Assembly (NCBI GenBank): GCA_030039515.1
Contig: JASHVT010000151.1
Coordinates: forward strand, 1-22,775
From: Nitrososphaerales archaeon
GTDB taxonomy: Archaea > Thermoproteota > Nitrososphaeria > Nitrososphaerales > Gagatemarchaeaceae
Reading direction: 5' to 3'
Length of the DNA: 22,775 bases
In this document: piece by piece, positions 1 through 7,637 of the stretch
How positions within the stretch are numbered: position 1 is the first letter of the stretch
How the letters are laid out: every line of letters begins with the position of its first letter
Notes under the pieces: generated by a model
What the model was told of the DNA's origin: nothing
The model's database searches: none
What the model saw: only the letters and a program-made list of their open reading frames with translations
Position numbers and translations under genes: made by a program

Positions 1-282
1 GACTCCCTTGTGGCGATAGTGAACTTCCTTACGCTCCCGGTCATGTTCATGAGCAACACATTCTTCCCGCCTTCGATCTTCCCGAGCTGGCTAAGGGAAA
101 TCGCCGACGTGAACCCGGTCTCGAAGGCGAACGAAGCCGCGCGCCTTCTGATCGTAAACGGCACGCTCACTTCGAGCCAGACCTCGACGTACGAGTGGGA
201 TATGGTCTATCTCTTGGCGTTCGCGGCCGTGCTCGGCGTGCTCGGTTACCTCGCCGCAAGAAGGGCGCTCAGCCCAGAATAG
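1..282 (+). CDS. ABC-2 type transporter permease, C-terminal fragment (5' end outside window)
   Basis: The reading frame is open from base 1 and ends at TAG 280-282, leaving 93 residues of a longer protein. The visible part holds a hydrophobic segment (residues about 4-20), then the ABC-2/DrrB-type signature FFPPSIFPSWLREIADVNP followed by a short loop with an arginine pair, and a last membrane helix (about residues 70-87) before a short RR-containing tail. ABC-2 permeases pair with a separate ATPase to export drugs, polysaccharides or lipids; the partner ATPase would lie upstream and is not visible, so the substrate is unknown. The GTG at base 10 is internal, not the real start. Confidence 0.8.
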   Translation, partial: DSLVAIVNFLTLPVMFMSNTFFPPSIFPSWLREIADVNPVSKANEAARLLIVNGTLTSSQTSTYEWDMVYLLAFAAVLGVLGYLAARRALSPE

Positions 283-325
283 GCGCCCGGATTTCTTCTC
301 CTGAGAGTGGGTGGAACAGGCCGTC

Positions 326-341
326 TATTGACCAGTCAATA
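326..341. promoter_or_regulatory. Inverted repeat upstream of pstS, possible operator
   Basis: A perfect inverted repeat with 7-base arms and a 2-base centre (tattgac-ca-gtcaata) lies about 80 bases before the pstS start and upstream of its TATA-like sequence. Position and symmetry suit a dimeric regulator site, for example for phosphate control. It could also be part of the end of the preceding ABC unit, though no T-run follows. Function is inferred only. Confidence 0.35.
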
Positions 342-384
342 CTTCACATACTTCTCTATTGTCTTTGTTATTCAGGTTTCGAAC

Positions 385-413
385 TCTTATCATTTCTTTC
401 GGTTCATCGAACC
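385..413 (+). promoter_or_regulatory. Probable promoter of pstS with a small inverted repeat
   Basis: An A/T-rich stretch (tcttatcattt, 385-395) sits about 33 bases before the ATG at 423 and could serve as TATA box. Just after it, 401-413 is a perfect 5+3+5 inverted repeat (ggttc-atc-gaacc) between box and start codon, where a bound repressor would block initiation. The TATA match is moderate. Confidence 0.35.
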
Positions 414-422
414 TCGAAAGCC

Positions 423-2387
423 ATGTTAGCAGACAGGCTCAAACTACGAAAACAAACCGATTCGAAGCGGGGCAAGGAAGTAAGCTTCCTCTCCCGCTCT
501 ATCGTGACCATCTCCGTGCTGCTGCTTTTTGCAATATCAGCGGTGGCGGTGGTCCCAACAGTATATGCGACAAACTCATACACTTCAACCACATTGTCAC
601 TTGGCGGCTCCACGCTTGTGGCTCCGCTGGTGTCTGACTGGATCGCTACTGGCGCCGGAATTACGTCGAGCGAAAGCTTCGTCGTAAGCACAGGCGGCGT
701 AGTCCAGGTCAACTACCAAGCCGTTGGTAGCACCACTGGCACCAAGGATGTCGTGCAAGACATCTTCAGCGCAGGGTTCAGCGATGCGCCGTTCTCGGGA
801 ACTCCCAACAGCGGTCTCCTGACCGTCGGTGCGCACAACTACATCACGGGCAGCGACTGCACGGGCACCGGCGTCGTTGGTTGTCCCAACAACGCAACGA
901 TTGCTGGCGCCGACACACTGCTCGAGATCCCAGAGGCTATCGCGCCAATCTCCATAATGTACAACACGCCTCTCCCACTCACAACCCACCTGAACCTGAC
1001 CGGTTCAATCGTCGCCCAGATCTACTTGGGCAAGATCACGAAGTGGAACAGCCCAGACATTCTAGCCATCAACCCCGGACTCACAGCATCCCAGATCACG
1101 TCTCTCAACATCCCCATCATCCCGGTCCACAGGTCAGACGGCAGCGGGACGACCTTCAACCTGACCTACTTCTTCGGCCAGACAGACTCCAACTGGACCA
1201 CCACAAGCTACGCATGCGCGGGCCAGACCCTCGTGGCCGGCACGACCTCGGCGAGCGACTTCCCGAGTTGCGTCACTGAGCTGAGCGCGAAGGGCACAGG
1301 AGGAGTCGCATCTGATGTCGCGTCGAACAGCGGCGCCATCGGCTATGGCGAGCTCTCCTACGCCATCGGCGCGGGCCTCGGCTATGCAGCCATTCTGAAC
1401 CAAGCCGGGTTCTACATCGTACCTAGCGCAGCAACAGCAGCTAACGCGATCACTGCAGACGCGTCTGGCATCCAGACAGCCATCTCTGCAGGAAACGGCT
1501 ACACACCAACAAACGCACCAGGGACCGACTCGTACCCGATCACTGCCCTGACATACGTCTACTTCTGGCAGAACCAGGACGTAGGGCAGTCGGGCGGAGC
1601 GACCTGGACAAAGGGCGACGCCTTCGACCTCGTCCAGTTCCTGAACTACATCGTGACGCAGGGACAGACAGACTCGGTATTGGCGACGTTCGCGCCCCTA
1701 CCAGCGGCAATCCAAGCAATCGACCTAGCCACCATCGCTACGGTCAACTTCAACGGCCAAAGCCTCATCACCTCTTCGACCACCAGCGTGACGTGCAACC
1801 GCAGCGTCCAACTAGTCGGACACACCGTATCCTGCACCGCACAGGTAACAGGATCCAGTCCGGCAGGATACGTCACTTGGAGCAGCAGCACCTCAGGCGT
1901 CTTCAACAGGAACGCCGAGTGCTCCCTCAGCAGACTGGGCAAGTGCTCGATCGTCTTCGAGCCAACCACGGCGAACGCGGCCGTGAGCATATCCGCCACA
2001 TATGGTGGCAACCTCAACAACGCCCCCTCGCTGGGATCCGCAGCCCTCAACGCGGAACAGAGAGTCGCAGGTCTGACTCTCACATGCAGACCAGCCACGG
2101 CGACGGCAGGGACAACCTCTGTCACATGCAACGCAGTAGTGACAGGATACTCCCCCACCGGAACCGTGACCTTCACACCATCCACGTCGTCAGGCACGGC
2201 CCAAATCAACGGCAACGCAGCCGAGTCATGCACCCTCGGAAGCCAGACAACAAGCAACGCCCGGTGCAGCGTGACGTTCTCCGGATCCGGAGTAACTGGA
2301 TCAGGACACGTCCAAGTCACTGGAGCGTACTCGGGCGACCCGAACAACACATCAGTCAGCAAGCACGTAACCGTAAGGGTCACGTAA
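423..2387 (+). CDS. pstS: PstS-like phosphate ABC transporter substrate-binding protein with two C-terminal Ig-like repeats
   Basis: A 654-residue protein, about twice the usual PstS length. A basic N-terminus and hydrophobic stretch (about 24-49, ending VYA) form a signal peptide or anchor. Phosphate-binding motifs follow in order: LGGSTLVAPL (59-68), the SDAPF loop (120-124), APISIMYNTP (174-183), the hallmark HRSDGSGTT (236-244) and GAIGYGELSYA (304-314). After about residue 450 come two Ig-like repeats (about 453-540 and 551-654), each with four cysteines (458, 471, 500, 508 and 555, 569, 603, 615), which suggests two disulfides per repeat outside the cell. No C-terminal membrane helix is visible, so anchoring would be N-terminal or to the cell surface. 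ATG 423 was chosen because the long upstream extension (from 195) overlaps the permease and would bury the signal peptide. No pstC, pstA or pstB lies in the window. Confidence 0.9.
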   Translation: MLADRLKLRKQTDSKRGKEVSFLSRSIVTISVLLLFAISAVAVVPTVYATNSYTSTTLSLGGSTLVAPLVSDWIATGAGITSSESFVVSTGGVVQVNYQAVGSTTGTKDVVQDIFSAGFSDAPFSGTPNSGLLTVGAHNYITGSDCTGTGVVGCPNNATIAGADTLLEIPEAIAPISIMYNTPLPLTTHLNLTGSIVAQIYLGKITKWNSPDILAINPGLTASQITSLNIPIIPVHRSDGSGTTFNLTYFFGQTDSNWTTTSYACAGQTLVAGTTSASDFPSCVTELSAKGTGGVASDVASNSGAIGYGELSYAIGAGLGYAAILNQAGFYIVPSAATAANAITADASGIQTAISAGNGYTPTNAPGTDSYPITALTYVYFWQNQDVGQSGGATWTKGDAFDLVQFLNYIVTQGQTDSVLATFAPLPAAIQAIDLATIATVNFNGQSLITSSTTSVTCNRSVQLVGHTVSCTAQVTGSSPAGYVTWSSSTSGVFNRNAECSLSRLGKCSIVFEPTTANAAVSISATYGGNLNNAPSLGSAALNAEQRVAGLTLTCRPATATAGTTSVTCNAVVTGYSPTGTVTFTPSTSSGTAQINGNAAESCTLGSQTTSNARCSVTFSGSGVTGSGHVQVTGAYSGDPNNTSVSKHVTVRVT

Positions 2388-2409
2388 GAAATCCCCCAAT
2401 GTGTGGGCC

Positions 2410-2456
2410 AGCGCGAGGGCTCGAGCCGGGCCCCCGCGCTCGCCTACGTTGTTTTT
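2410..2456 (+). terminator. Hairpin plus T-rich tract after pstS
   Basis: Bases 2410-2419 (agcgcgaggg) pair with 2431-2440 (cccccgcgct) with one A/C mismatch in ten positions, leaving an 11-base loop. A T-rich run (ttgttttt, 2449-2456) follows. It sits 22 bases after the pstS stop and faces the convergent gene ending at 2525, the expected place for a terminator. Confidence 0.55.
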
Positions 2457-2524
2457 AGCAATCTGGGCCGAGCGATTATCCGTGAACTAAGAGGCCCTCC
2501 TTCCACGCGAGCAGTTTTGGACCA

Positions 2525-2929
2525 CTAGGCCGTAGGCGTTATACCTGCGAGCCTCTCAAGGGCATGTACAGTCCCTGACCTGAGGTGGCCTTCGCTCCCC
2601 TTCTCAGCGAGCCGGTAGGCGCCTCTGAACTTGATGTCCCAGACGGCCGTTATCCTGCCCTGGCCGACCCTGACCGTCTGCCTTCCCGTGAACGGACCCG
2701 AAATGTAGTCTATGGTGAGCAGCTTCTGCTCCGTGTCCTTGGAGATGTCCGCCTCTCCCGAACCTCCGAACCCGAAGACGACCTTCGCGTGCGTCACGTT
2801 CCCTTCCTCGCTCACGACCTCCAGGGAACGGGTGCCGTGCCAGTACATCGGGATGTCCCTTACGGCGGAGGCCTTCATCCAGACTTCCTCAGCGTCGCCT
2901 CCGAAATCTATGGACTCCTCGAAGCGCAC
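2525..2929 (-). CDS. SRPBCC-fold (START/polyketide-cyclase-like) protein
   Basis: A 134-residue protein that reads as one small SRPBCC barrel. It opens with an amphipathic strand (MRFEESIDFGGDAEEVW), followed by a helix containing DIPMYWHGTRSLEVV, alternating strands, and a long C-terminal helix (about 113-128, HLRSGTVHALERLAG) that would close the ligand pocket. SRPBCC proteins bind lipids or hydrophobic small molecules; nothing fixes the ligand. The start is GTG at 2929, supported by an A/T-rich TATA-like element (cttttctatc on the minus strand, about 2949-2958) 25 bases upstream. It lies 78 bases after the L13e-like gene on the same strand but seems to have its own promoter. Function unknown beyond the fold. 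Confidence 0.7.
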   Translation of the reverse strand: MRFEESIDFGGDAEEVWMKASAVRDIPMYWHGTRSLEVVSEEGNVTHAKVVFGFGGSGEADISKDTEQKLLTIDYISGPFTGRQTVRVGQGRITAVWDIKFRGAYRLAEKGSEGHLRSGTVHALERLAGITPTA

Positions 2930-3007
2930 GCGAGAGAGATCGGACGCAGATAGAAAAGACTGCCGAACGAGCTCCGGAGATGCTCTGCTTAGGGGCGCCA
3001 GGCCAGG

Positions 3008-3523
3008 CTAGCTTTCCTCGTCGTCGCCCTTCTTCTGCGCGCTCTTCGCCTTGGCCCTGCGCTTCTTTACTGGCTCTTCCACCTTTTCGACGACCTCTTT
3101 TTCGAGCTTCTTCGCTTCCCTGCCGGCCTTGACCACTTCTCCCTTTGCCTTGGAGACGCCCTTTCTGACCTCCTGTCCGACTTCTCTCTCCACTTTGCCC
3201 AGCTCCGCCTTCACCTTCTTTACCTCGCTAGCCCCGCCCTTCGCCGACTTCGCGTACCATCCCTTCAGAGCCTGCACGTTCCCCTCCAACACGCTCCTTC
3301 TTTTGAGGTCGACTGGCACTCCCCACCGTCTCGCGGTGAGCAACGACATCCCCGATCCCTCGACCTCCCCATAAGAGAATCCCTTTGAGCTCCTCGAAAC
3401 CATGACGCCTTCGTGCCTTGAGAGCACTGAAGGAGTCGGTGGGCGCACGGAGGGCCTCGGCACGGGGCGTGCCTCCTCCCTTCCCTTGTCCACAGACTTT
3501 GACCCCTTCTTGCTGGAACTCAA
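3008..3523 (-). CDS. Ribosomal protein L13e-like protein with lysine-rich C-terminal tail
   Basis: A 171-residue basic protein. Residues about 42-92 resemble the L13e core: SSKGFSYGEVEGSGMSLLTA, then RRWGVPVDLKRRSVLEGNV and ALKGWY, matching the family pattern of a GFS-x-GEL box, an A-R-x-x-G-I-P-V-D-x-R-R box and an E-x-N-V box. L13e is a large-subunit protein of eukaryotes and several TACK archaea and is generally absent from Euryarchaeota, so it bears on lineage. Before it lies a proline/arginine-rich region; after it an 80-residue tail of repeated Lys/Glu/Ala/Val that looks like a charged helix or histone-H1-like tail, longer than in the short archaeal forms I know. The start is TTG 3523, with a TATA-like element about 28 bases upstream. 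An L13e-fold protein with another role is possible. Confidence 0.7.
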   Translation of the reverse strand: MSSSKKGSKSVDKGREEARPVPRPSVRPPTPSVLSRHEGVMVSRSSKGFSYGEVEGSGMSLLTARRWGVPVDLKRRSVLEGNVQALKGWYAKSAKGGASEVKKVKAELGKVEREVGQEVRKGVSKAKGEVVKAGREAKKLEKEVVEKVEEPVKKRRAKAKSAQKKGDDEES

Positions 3524-3546
3524 ACGAGCCCCGCCCGTGGCGTCGG

Positions 3547-3554
3547 GTTAAAAC
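3547..3554 (-). promoter_or_regulatory. TATA-like box of the L13e-like gene
   Basis: The minus strand reads gttttaac, centred 28 bases before the TTG at 3523, which fits a leaderless transcript beginning at that codon. Confidence 0.5.
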
Positions 3555-3588
3555 GATTCTGCACGCGCGCTTCCATCCTTCCAAACGA

Positions 3589-3594
3589 CTATAG
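3589..3594 (+). promoter_or_regulatory. TATA-like box of the PPK2 gene
   Basis: The sequence ctatag is centred 27 bases before ATG 3619, with no Shine-Dalgarno sequence between. It is divergent from the L13e promoter 40 bases away. Confidence 0.5.
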
Positions 3595-3618
3595 GGCGGC
3601 CAGCCGCCTCTCGGCGCG

Positions 3619-4470
3619 ATGGGCTCCGGGATCCATCTGAGGAGGTACCGCGTCAAGGAAGGGTCCAAGGTCCGCCTCTCAGACTGGAAGACGGATGACA
3701 CCTTGGGCTTCGACGGGAAGAAGGAAGACGGGACACGACTGCTGGCTTCCAGCGCCAGGAAGATCGACGAGCTCCAGGAGCTCCTGTACGCCGAGCACAG
3801 GCACAGACTCCTCGTGGTGCTCCAAGGCATGGACAGCTCGGGGAAGGATGGCACCATCCGGCGAGTGTTCTTCGGCGTCAACCCTGAGGGGGTGAGGGTG
3901 GCCCACTTCGGAAGGCCCTCTGTGGAGGAGGCCGCGCACGACTACCTCTGGCGGGCGCACAGGCAGACTCCGGAGACAGGAGAGATTGTGATCTTCAACC
4001 GCAGCCACTACGAGAGCGTGCTCGTCGAGCGCGTCCACGGACTCGTCCAAGAGAAGGTCTGGAGGAAGCGCTATGCGCAGATCAACGACTTCGAGAGGAT
4101 GCTCTCGGAGGAGGGTACCCAGATCTTGAAGTTCTTCTTATACATCGACAAGGACGAGCAGGCCAAGCGCTTCCAGGACAGGCTGAAGGACTCGACGAAG
4201 CACTGGAAGTTCAGCTATCTGGACTACAACGAAAGACGGTTCTGGAAGGACTACATGGCAGCCTACGAGGAAGCCGTAGCGCAGACCAGCACCGAAGCCG
4301 CTCCCTGGTACGTCGTCCCTTCAGACCACCCATGGTTCAGGGACCTGGTGGTTTCTCAGGTCGTTCTGGAGGCTCTCAAGGGCTTCGGCATGCGATACCC
4401 CAAGCTTGACGCCGTGAAGGCCAGGCTGGCCACCGAGAGCGGGCCCCCTGGACCTCACAAACACCCATAG
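3619..4470 (+). CDS. ppk2: Polyphosphate kinase 2 family protein (PPK2)
   Basis: A 283-residue single-domain PPK2, a family that transfers phosphate between polyphosphate and nucleotides in the cytoplasm. Visible motifs: Walker A GMDSSGKDG (70-78), the NPEGVRVAHFGRPS segment (88-101), HDYLWRAHRQTP (107-118), the Walker B-like IFNRSHYE (125-132), and the lid region RFQDRLKD (184-191) followed by KHWKFSYLDY and an arginine/tryptophan-rich helix. WYVVPSDHPWFRDLVVS (230-246) is the typical C-terminal family block. Motif wording resembles the class that can phosphorylate AMP and ADP from polyphosphate, but the class call is inference. The start follows a TATA-like box by 27 bases. The S9 peptidase begins 26 bases after the stop, so the two may be co-transcribed. 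No exopolyphosphatase is in the window. Confidence 0.92.
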   Translation: MGSGIHLRRYRVKEGSKVRLSDWKTDDTLGFDGKKEDGTRLLASSARKIDELQELLYAEHRHRLLVVLQGMDSSGKDGTIRRVFFGVNPEGVRVAHFGRPSVEEAAHDYLWRAHRQTPETGEIVIFNRSHYESVLVERVHGLVQEKVWRKRYAQINDFERMLSEEGTQILKFFLYIDKDEQAKRFQDRLKDSTKHWKFSYLDYNERRFWKDYMAAYEEAVAQTSTEAAPWYVVPSDHPWFRDLVVSQVVLEALKGFGMRYPKLDAVKARLATESGPPGPHKHP

Positions 4471-4496
4471 GGCGGAGCTGAGGCGATCACCAGGAG

Positions 4497-6323
4497 ATGG
4501 AGCCGCTGCTTCAAGACGACGCTCCCTGGAAGAGGAGGTTCCGGATGCCAAGGGTCTCGGTCCACTTCGCGAGCTGCAACCCTGAGCACGCGCTCGTCGT
4601 GAGCAACAAGACGGGCTTCTTTGAGCTGTACGCCTACGACCTCGCGTCAGACACGCCGAGGCGTGCGACTAACAGGCCTTCAGGCACCGTCTACGGGACC
4701 ATTTCGCCAGACGGCGGCCACATCTACTATGTCGACGACAAAGAGGGTAACGAGACGGGGCACGTGGTGAGGGTGCCCTTCACAGGCGCCGGAGCGCCTC
4801 AAGACATGACGCCAAGCATGCCGGACTATACTCTGGTCGAGCCCACGGTCGACGGCACGAGCTCTCACATGGGCCTGACCGTCCCAGGCCCCTCAGGCTT
4901 CGACTCCTACGTCGTCGACATCCGCGACGGCGTGCCAGAGGAGCCCAGGCTGCTCAATAGAAGCTCGAAGACGGCGGCGGGGCCGGTCTTCTCTCACGAC
5001 GGCCGCGTGTCGGTCGTGATCTCAGCCGAGAGATTCGGCGGGCTCGACTACAGTCTAGCCTCCTTCGACACGCAAAGTGGAGGGAAGCTAAGAGAGCTCG
5101 CCGACGACCACAGCAGGATAGACGTGGCCGAGTTCTCCCCTCTTCATGATGACCACAGGCTCCTCGCGATGAGCAACGCCACCGGGGTGATGCGTCCATT
5201 GGTCTGGGATGCTGAGACCGGTGCCAGAACCGACCTAGCCACGGAGGAGGTCGAGGGAGACCTCGTCGGGATGGGTTGGTCTCCGGACGGCGGCTCCGTC
5301 CTGCTCTGCCAGACCCACAGGGCTACGACGAGGCTCTGGGTCTACGACTTCAGGTCCGCGAGCCTCTCGAAGGTCCCGCACCCGGAAGGGACGGTGACCT
5401 CCGCGTGCTTCCGCGACAGGGGCTCAGTCCTTCTCTCGTGGCAGGACTCCACCCACCCTACGCGCGTGCTTCTCGTCGACCTCCATGGGCCTGAAAGGGA
5501 GCCGAGGGCCTTTCTCACGGCGGGCGATGTGCCCCGCTCGCACCCGCTCCGGAGCGCCTCGTTCAAGTCCACGGACGGGGAGCTGCTCCAGTGCTGGTAC
5601 GCGACCCCCGAAGGCGACGGCCCGTTTCCTACGATACTTGAGACGCACGGCGGGCCGACTTCTGTCGCCTTCAACGTCTTCGCGCCGAGGCAGCAGATCT
5701 GGGTGGACCACGGCTTCGCCGTCGCCAGCCTCAACTACCGCGGCTCGATCACGTTCGGCAAGGAGTTCGAGAAGAAGATCAACGGCGACATCGGGCACTG
5801 GGAGGTCGAAGACGTGGTCTCGGCGCGCGATTGGCTGGTGGAGAACGGGATAGCGAAGCCAGACCAGATCTATCTGACGGGCTGGTCGTACGGGGGCTAT
5901 CTCACGCTCCAGGCCATGGGCGTGCATCCGGAGCTATGGGCCGGCGGCATGGGCGGGGTGGTCGTCGCGGACTGGATCACCGAGTACGAGGACGAGCCGG
6001 AGGCCATGAAGGGCTACGACGTCGCGCTCCACGGCGGCACTCCGGAGGAGAAGCGCGAGGAGTTCAGACGGGCCTCTCCCATCAGCTACGTCGAAAATCT
6101 CTCCGCGCCCCTTCTGATAATCCAGGGCAAGAACGACGTGAGGGACCCTCCGAGGCAGGTCGAGCTTTACGAGGCTAAGGCGAAGTCGCTCGGAAAGGAC
6201 GTCAAGGTGATCTGGTTCGACACCGGCCACGCGGGCTCGGGGATAGACGTGGAGATGGCGATCGCGCATCACGAGGCCATGCTCCGCTGGATGCAAGGGG
6301 TCACCTCGAGGCACAGAGGATAG
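4497..6323 (+). CDS. S9 family serine peptidase (prolyl-oligopeptidase/acylaminoacyl-peptidase type)
   Basis: A 608-residue protein with the two-part S9 layout: an N-terminal beta-propeller of WD/PD40-like blades (about 20-345, e.g. TISPDGGHIYYVDD and GWSPDGGSVLL) and a C-terminal alpha/beta hydrolase (about 355-605). Catalytic residues are readable: Ser464 in GWSYGGY, Asp547 in GKNDVRDPP, His578 in DTGHAG, plus the HGGPTS oxyanion-hole segment (384-389). The family cleaves short peptides or acyl-amino acids in the cytoplasm; no signal peptide is seen. ATG 4497 was kept rather than ATG 4545 because the intervening PWKRRFR resembles the conserved N-terminus of this subgroup, although GAGGAGGT before 4545 looks like a ribosome-binding site by chance. 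It probably follows PPK2 in one transcript. Confidence 0.92.
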   Translation: MEPLLQDDAPWKRRFRMPRVSVHFASCNPEHALVVSNKTGFFELYAYDLASDTPRRATNRPSGTVYGTISPDGGHIYYVDDKEGNETGHVVRVPFTGAGAPQDMTPSMPDYTLVEPTVDGTSSHMGLTVPGPSGFDSYVVDIRDGVPEEPRLLNRSSKTAAGPVFSHDGRVSVVISAERFGGLDYSLASFDTQSGGKLRELADDHSRIDVAEFSPLHDDHRLLAMSNATGVMRPLVWDAETGARTDLATEEVEGDLVGMGWSPDGGSVLLCQTHRATTRLWVYDFRSASLSKVPHPEGTVTSACFRDRGSVLLSWQDSTHPTRVLLVDLHGPEREPRAFLTAGDVPRSHPLRSASFKSTDGELLQCWYATPEGDGPFPTILETHGGPTSVAFNVFAPRQQIWVDHGFAVASLNYRGSITFGKEFEKKINGDIGHWEVEDVVSARDWLVENGIAKPDQIYLTGWSYGGYLTLQAMGVHPELWAGGMGGVVVADWITEYEDEPEAMKGYDVALHGGTPEEKREEFRRASPISYVENLSAPLLIIQGKNDVRDPPRQVELYEAKAKSLGKDVKVIWFDTGHAGSGIDVEMAIAHHEAMLRWMQGVTSRHRG

Positions 6324-6349
6324 CGCGCGTCGCGCCCCTGTGAACAGAC

Positions 6350-6355
6350 ATATAC
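6350..6355 (+). promoter_or_regulatory. TATA box of the rimK-rimB operon
   Basis: The sequence acatatactc contains atatac centred 30 bases before TTG 6383. No other promoter-like sequence and no Shine-Dalgarno motif lies between, supporting TTG as the start of a leaderless or nearly leaderless message. Confidence 0.55.
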
Positions 6356-6382
6356 TCGGTAAGGCGCCACGCCCGTGCGCAC

Positions 6383-7255
6383 TTGCAGATCGGCGTGCTG
6401 TCAAGGAACGCTGACTACTGGACGACCAGGAAGATAATCAAGGCAGGCCGATTTTTGGGCCATCAGACCGAATTCATCAAGACAGGGGACGTGCAGCTCA
6501 TGGTAGACGACGTGTACTTCGACGCCTTCCACGGCTCGAGGTCGTTCAGGGAGGTCGAGGTCGTCATCCCCAGGGTAGGGAGGAGCCTCACTGACTTCGG
6601 GGTCCTGCTTCTGAACCACCTCGAGCTCATGGGGATTCCCTCGACACTTTCAGCGAGAGGACTCTCGACCGCGAGGAACAAGTTCGCGACGATGCAGCGG
6701 CTCAGGGGAGCGGGGCTGCGGATTCCGGAGAGCTTCCTCGTGGCGTCCAAGATCAAGGCGGGGGACGTGATCGAGAGGACTCCGCCTCCTCTGATCCTGA
6801 AGCTCCTCTCCGGGACACAAGGAGTAGGCGTGATGAAGGTGGAGAAGGTCAACGACGTCGGGCCGATAATCGATACGCTTGTAGAGCTGAAGCAGCTGAT
6901 ACTCATACAAAGCTACATCCCCAACCCGGGAGAGGATGTGAGGATGCTCGTCGTGGGTGAGCAGGTCGTGGGGGCAATGATCCGGAAGGCGGGACCGACG
7001 GAGTGGAGGAGCAACATACACCTCGGGGGAAAGGGCGTCCTCTACAACCAGACGGAAGCAGAGGAGGAGATGGCCGTCAAGGCCGCGAAGGCCGCCGGCG
7101 TCGAGATAGCCGGCGTGGACATGATAATGTCGAAGGATGGGCCGTACATGATAGAGGTGAACGCCTCTCCCGGCTTCAAGGGGCTGATGAAGGCGACGGA
7201 CGTCGACGTGCCAGGTAAGATCATAGAGTACGCGGTCGGGAAGGCGAAGAAATGA
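6383..7255 (+). CDS. rimK: RimK-family ATP-grasp glutamate ligase
   Basis: A 290-residue ATP-grasp enzyme of the RimK type. The N-terminal pre-ATP-grasp domain opens with IGVLSRNADYWTTRKI, the RimK-like opening. The ATP-grasp core shows PLILKLLSGTQGVGV (136-150, ATP-binding loop), LIQSYIPNPGEDVRMLVVG (174-192), WRSNIHLGGKG (208-218) and the Mg-binding MIEVNASPGFKGL (256-268). RimK relatives add glutamate to ribosomal protein S6, or in archaea to cofactors (F420, tetrahydromethanopterin: CofF/MptN); the target here cannot be read from sequence. The start is TTG, as the protein aligns from its second residue and a TATA box lies 30 bases upstream. It overlaps the next gene by 4 bases (ATGA), so translation is coupled with the RimB-like protein, which points to a RimK/RimB pair. 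Confidence 0.88.
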   Translation: MQIGVLSRNADYWTTRKIIKAGRFLGHQTEFIKTGDVQLMVDDVYFDAFHGSRSFREVEVVIPRVGRSLTDFGVLLLNHLELMGIPSTLSARGLSTARNKFATMQRLRGAGLRIPESFLVASKIKAGDVIERTPPPLILKLLSGTQGVGVMKVEKVNDVGPIIDTLVELKQLILIQSYIPNPGEDVRMLVVGEQVVGAMIRKAGPTEWRSNIHLGGKGVLYNQTEAEEEMAVKAAKAAGVEIAGVDMIMSKDGPYMIEVNASPGFKGLMKATDVDVPGKIIEYAVGKAKK

Positions 7256-7623
7256 GCGCCGTCGCGGAGAAGGAAAAGGACGTGATACGCCTCGTCGAGC
7301 GAGTCATCGTCAGAGGCCCAGGAGGAGAGGAGAAGGTCAGGGCGAAGATAGACACGGGCGCGGACAGGACCACAGTCGACAAGATCCTGGCCGACAGGTT
7401 GGAGCTCGGGCCGGCCGTCTCGAGGGTCACGATAAAGGCGTCGGCCGCAGGTCAGAAGGTGGAGAGGCCAGTCGTCGACGCCTCGATCGTCATCTCGGGA
7501 AGGGTCTACGAACTCAAGGTGGGCGTCGCCGACAGGTCTCAGATGAAGTACAGGGTGATAATAGGGAGAGACATCCTCAGGAGCGGGGACTTCCTCATCG
7601 ACCCCAGCAGGAGAAAGAAGTAG
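7252..7623 (+). CDS. rimB: RimB-like retropepsin-fold aspartic protease (annotated elsewhere as 'ATP-dependent zinc protease')
   Basis: A 123-residue protein with a retropepsin-like single-domain layout: KIDTGADRTTVD (32-43), where Asp34-Thr-Gly-Ala is the active-site motif, and MKYRVIIGRDIL (98-109), the conserved strand and IGRD turn of the family (Pfam Zn_protease). In E. coli, RimB removes or trims glutamates added by RimK. Its ATG overlaps the RimK stop by 4 bases, so the two proteins are very likely made together and act on the same target. A 20-residue charged N-terminus precedes the fold. Retropepsins work as dimers, giving two DTGA motifs per active site. The gene ends 14 bases before a convergent SDR gene, with no hairpin visible in the gap. 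Confidence 0.85.
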   Translation: MSAVAEKEKDVIRLVERVIVRGPGGEEKVRAKIDTGADRTTVDKILADRLELGPAVSRVTIKASAAGQKVERPVVDASIVISGRVYELKVGVADRSQMKYRVIIGRDILRSGDFLIDPSRRKK

Positions 7624-7637
7624 CCGTCGACATCTCG

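Noticed and set aside
195..422. Upstream extension of the PstS frame
   Set aside because: It overlaps the permease, has no recognisable content, and would place the signal peptide deep inside the protein.
1646..2383. Long minus-strand frame inside pstS
   Set aside because: Antisense shadow of the Ig-like repeats; the plus-strand product is clearly real.
3228..3881. Minus-strand frame across the L13e/PPK2 divergent region
   Set aside because: It covers both promoters and runs antisense to PPK2 with no family features.
4545..4547. Later ATG of the S9 peptidase preceded by a perfect GAGGAGGT
   Set aside because: The upstream PWKRRFR segment looks conserved in the subgroup, and GAGGAGGT is explained by its arginine codons.
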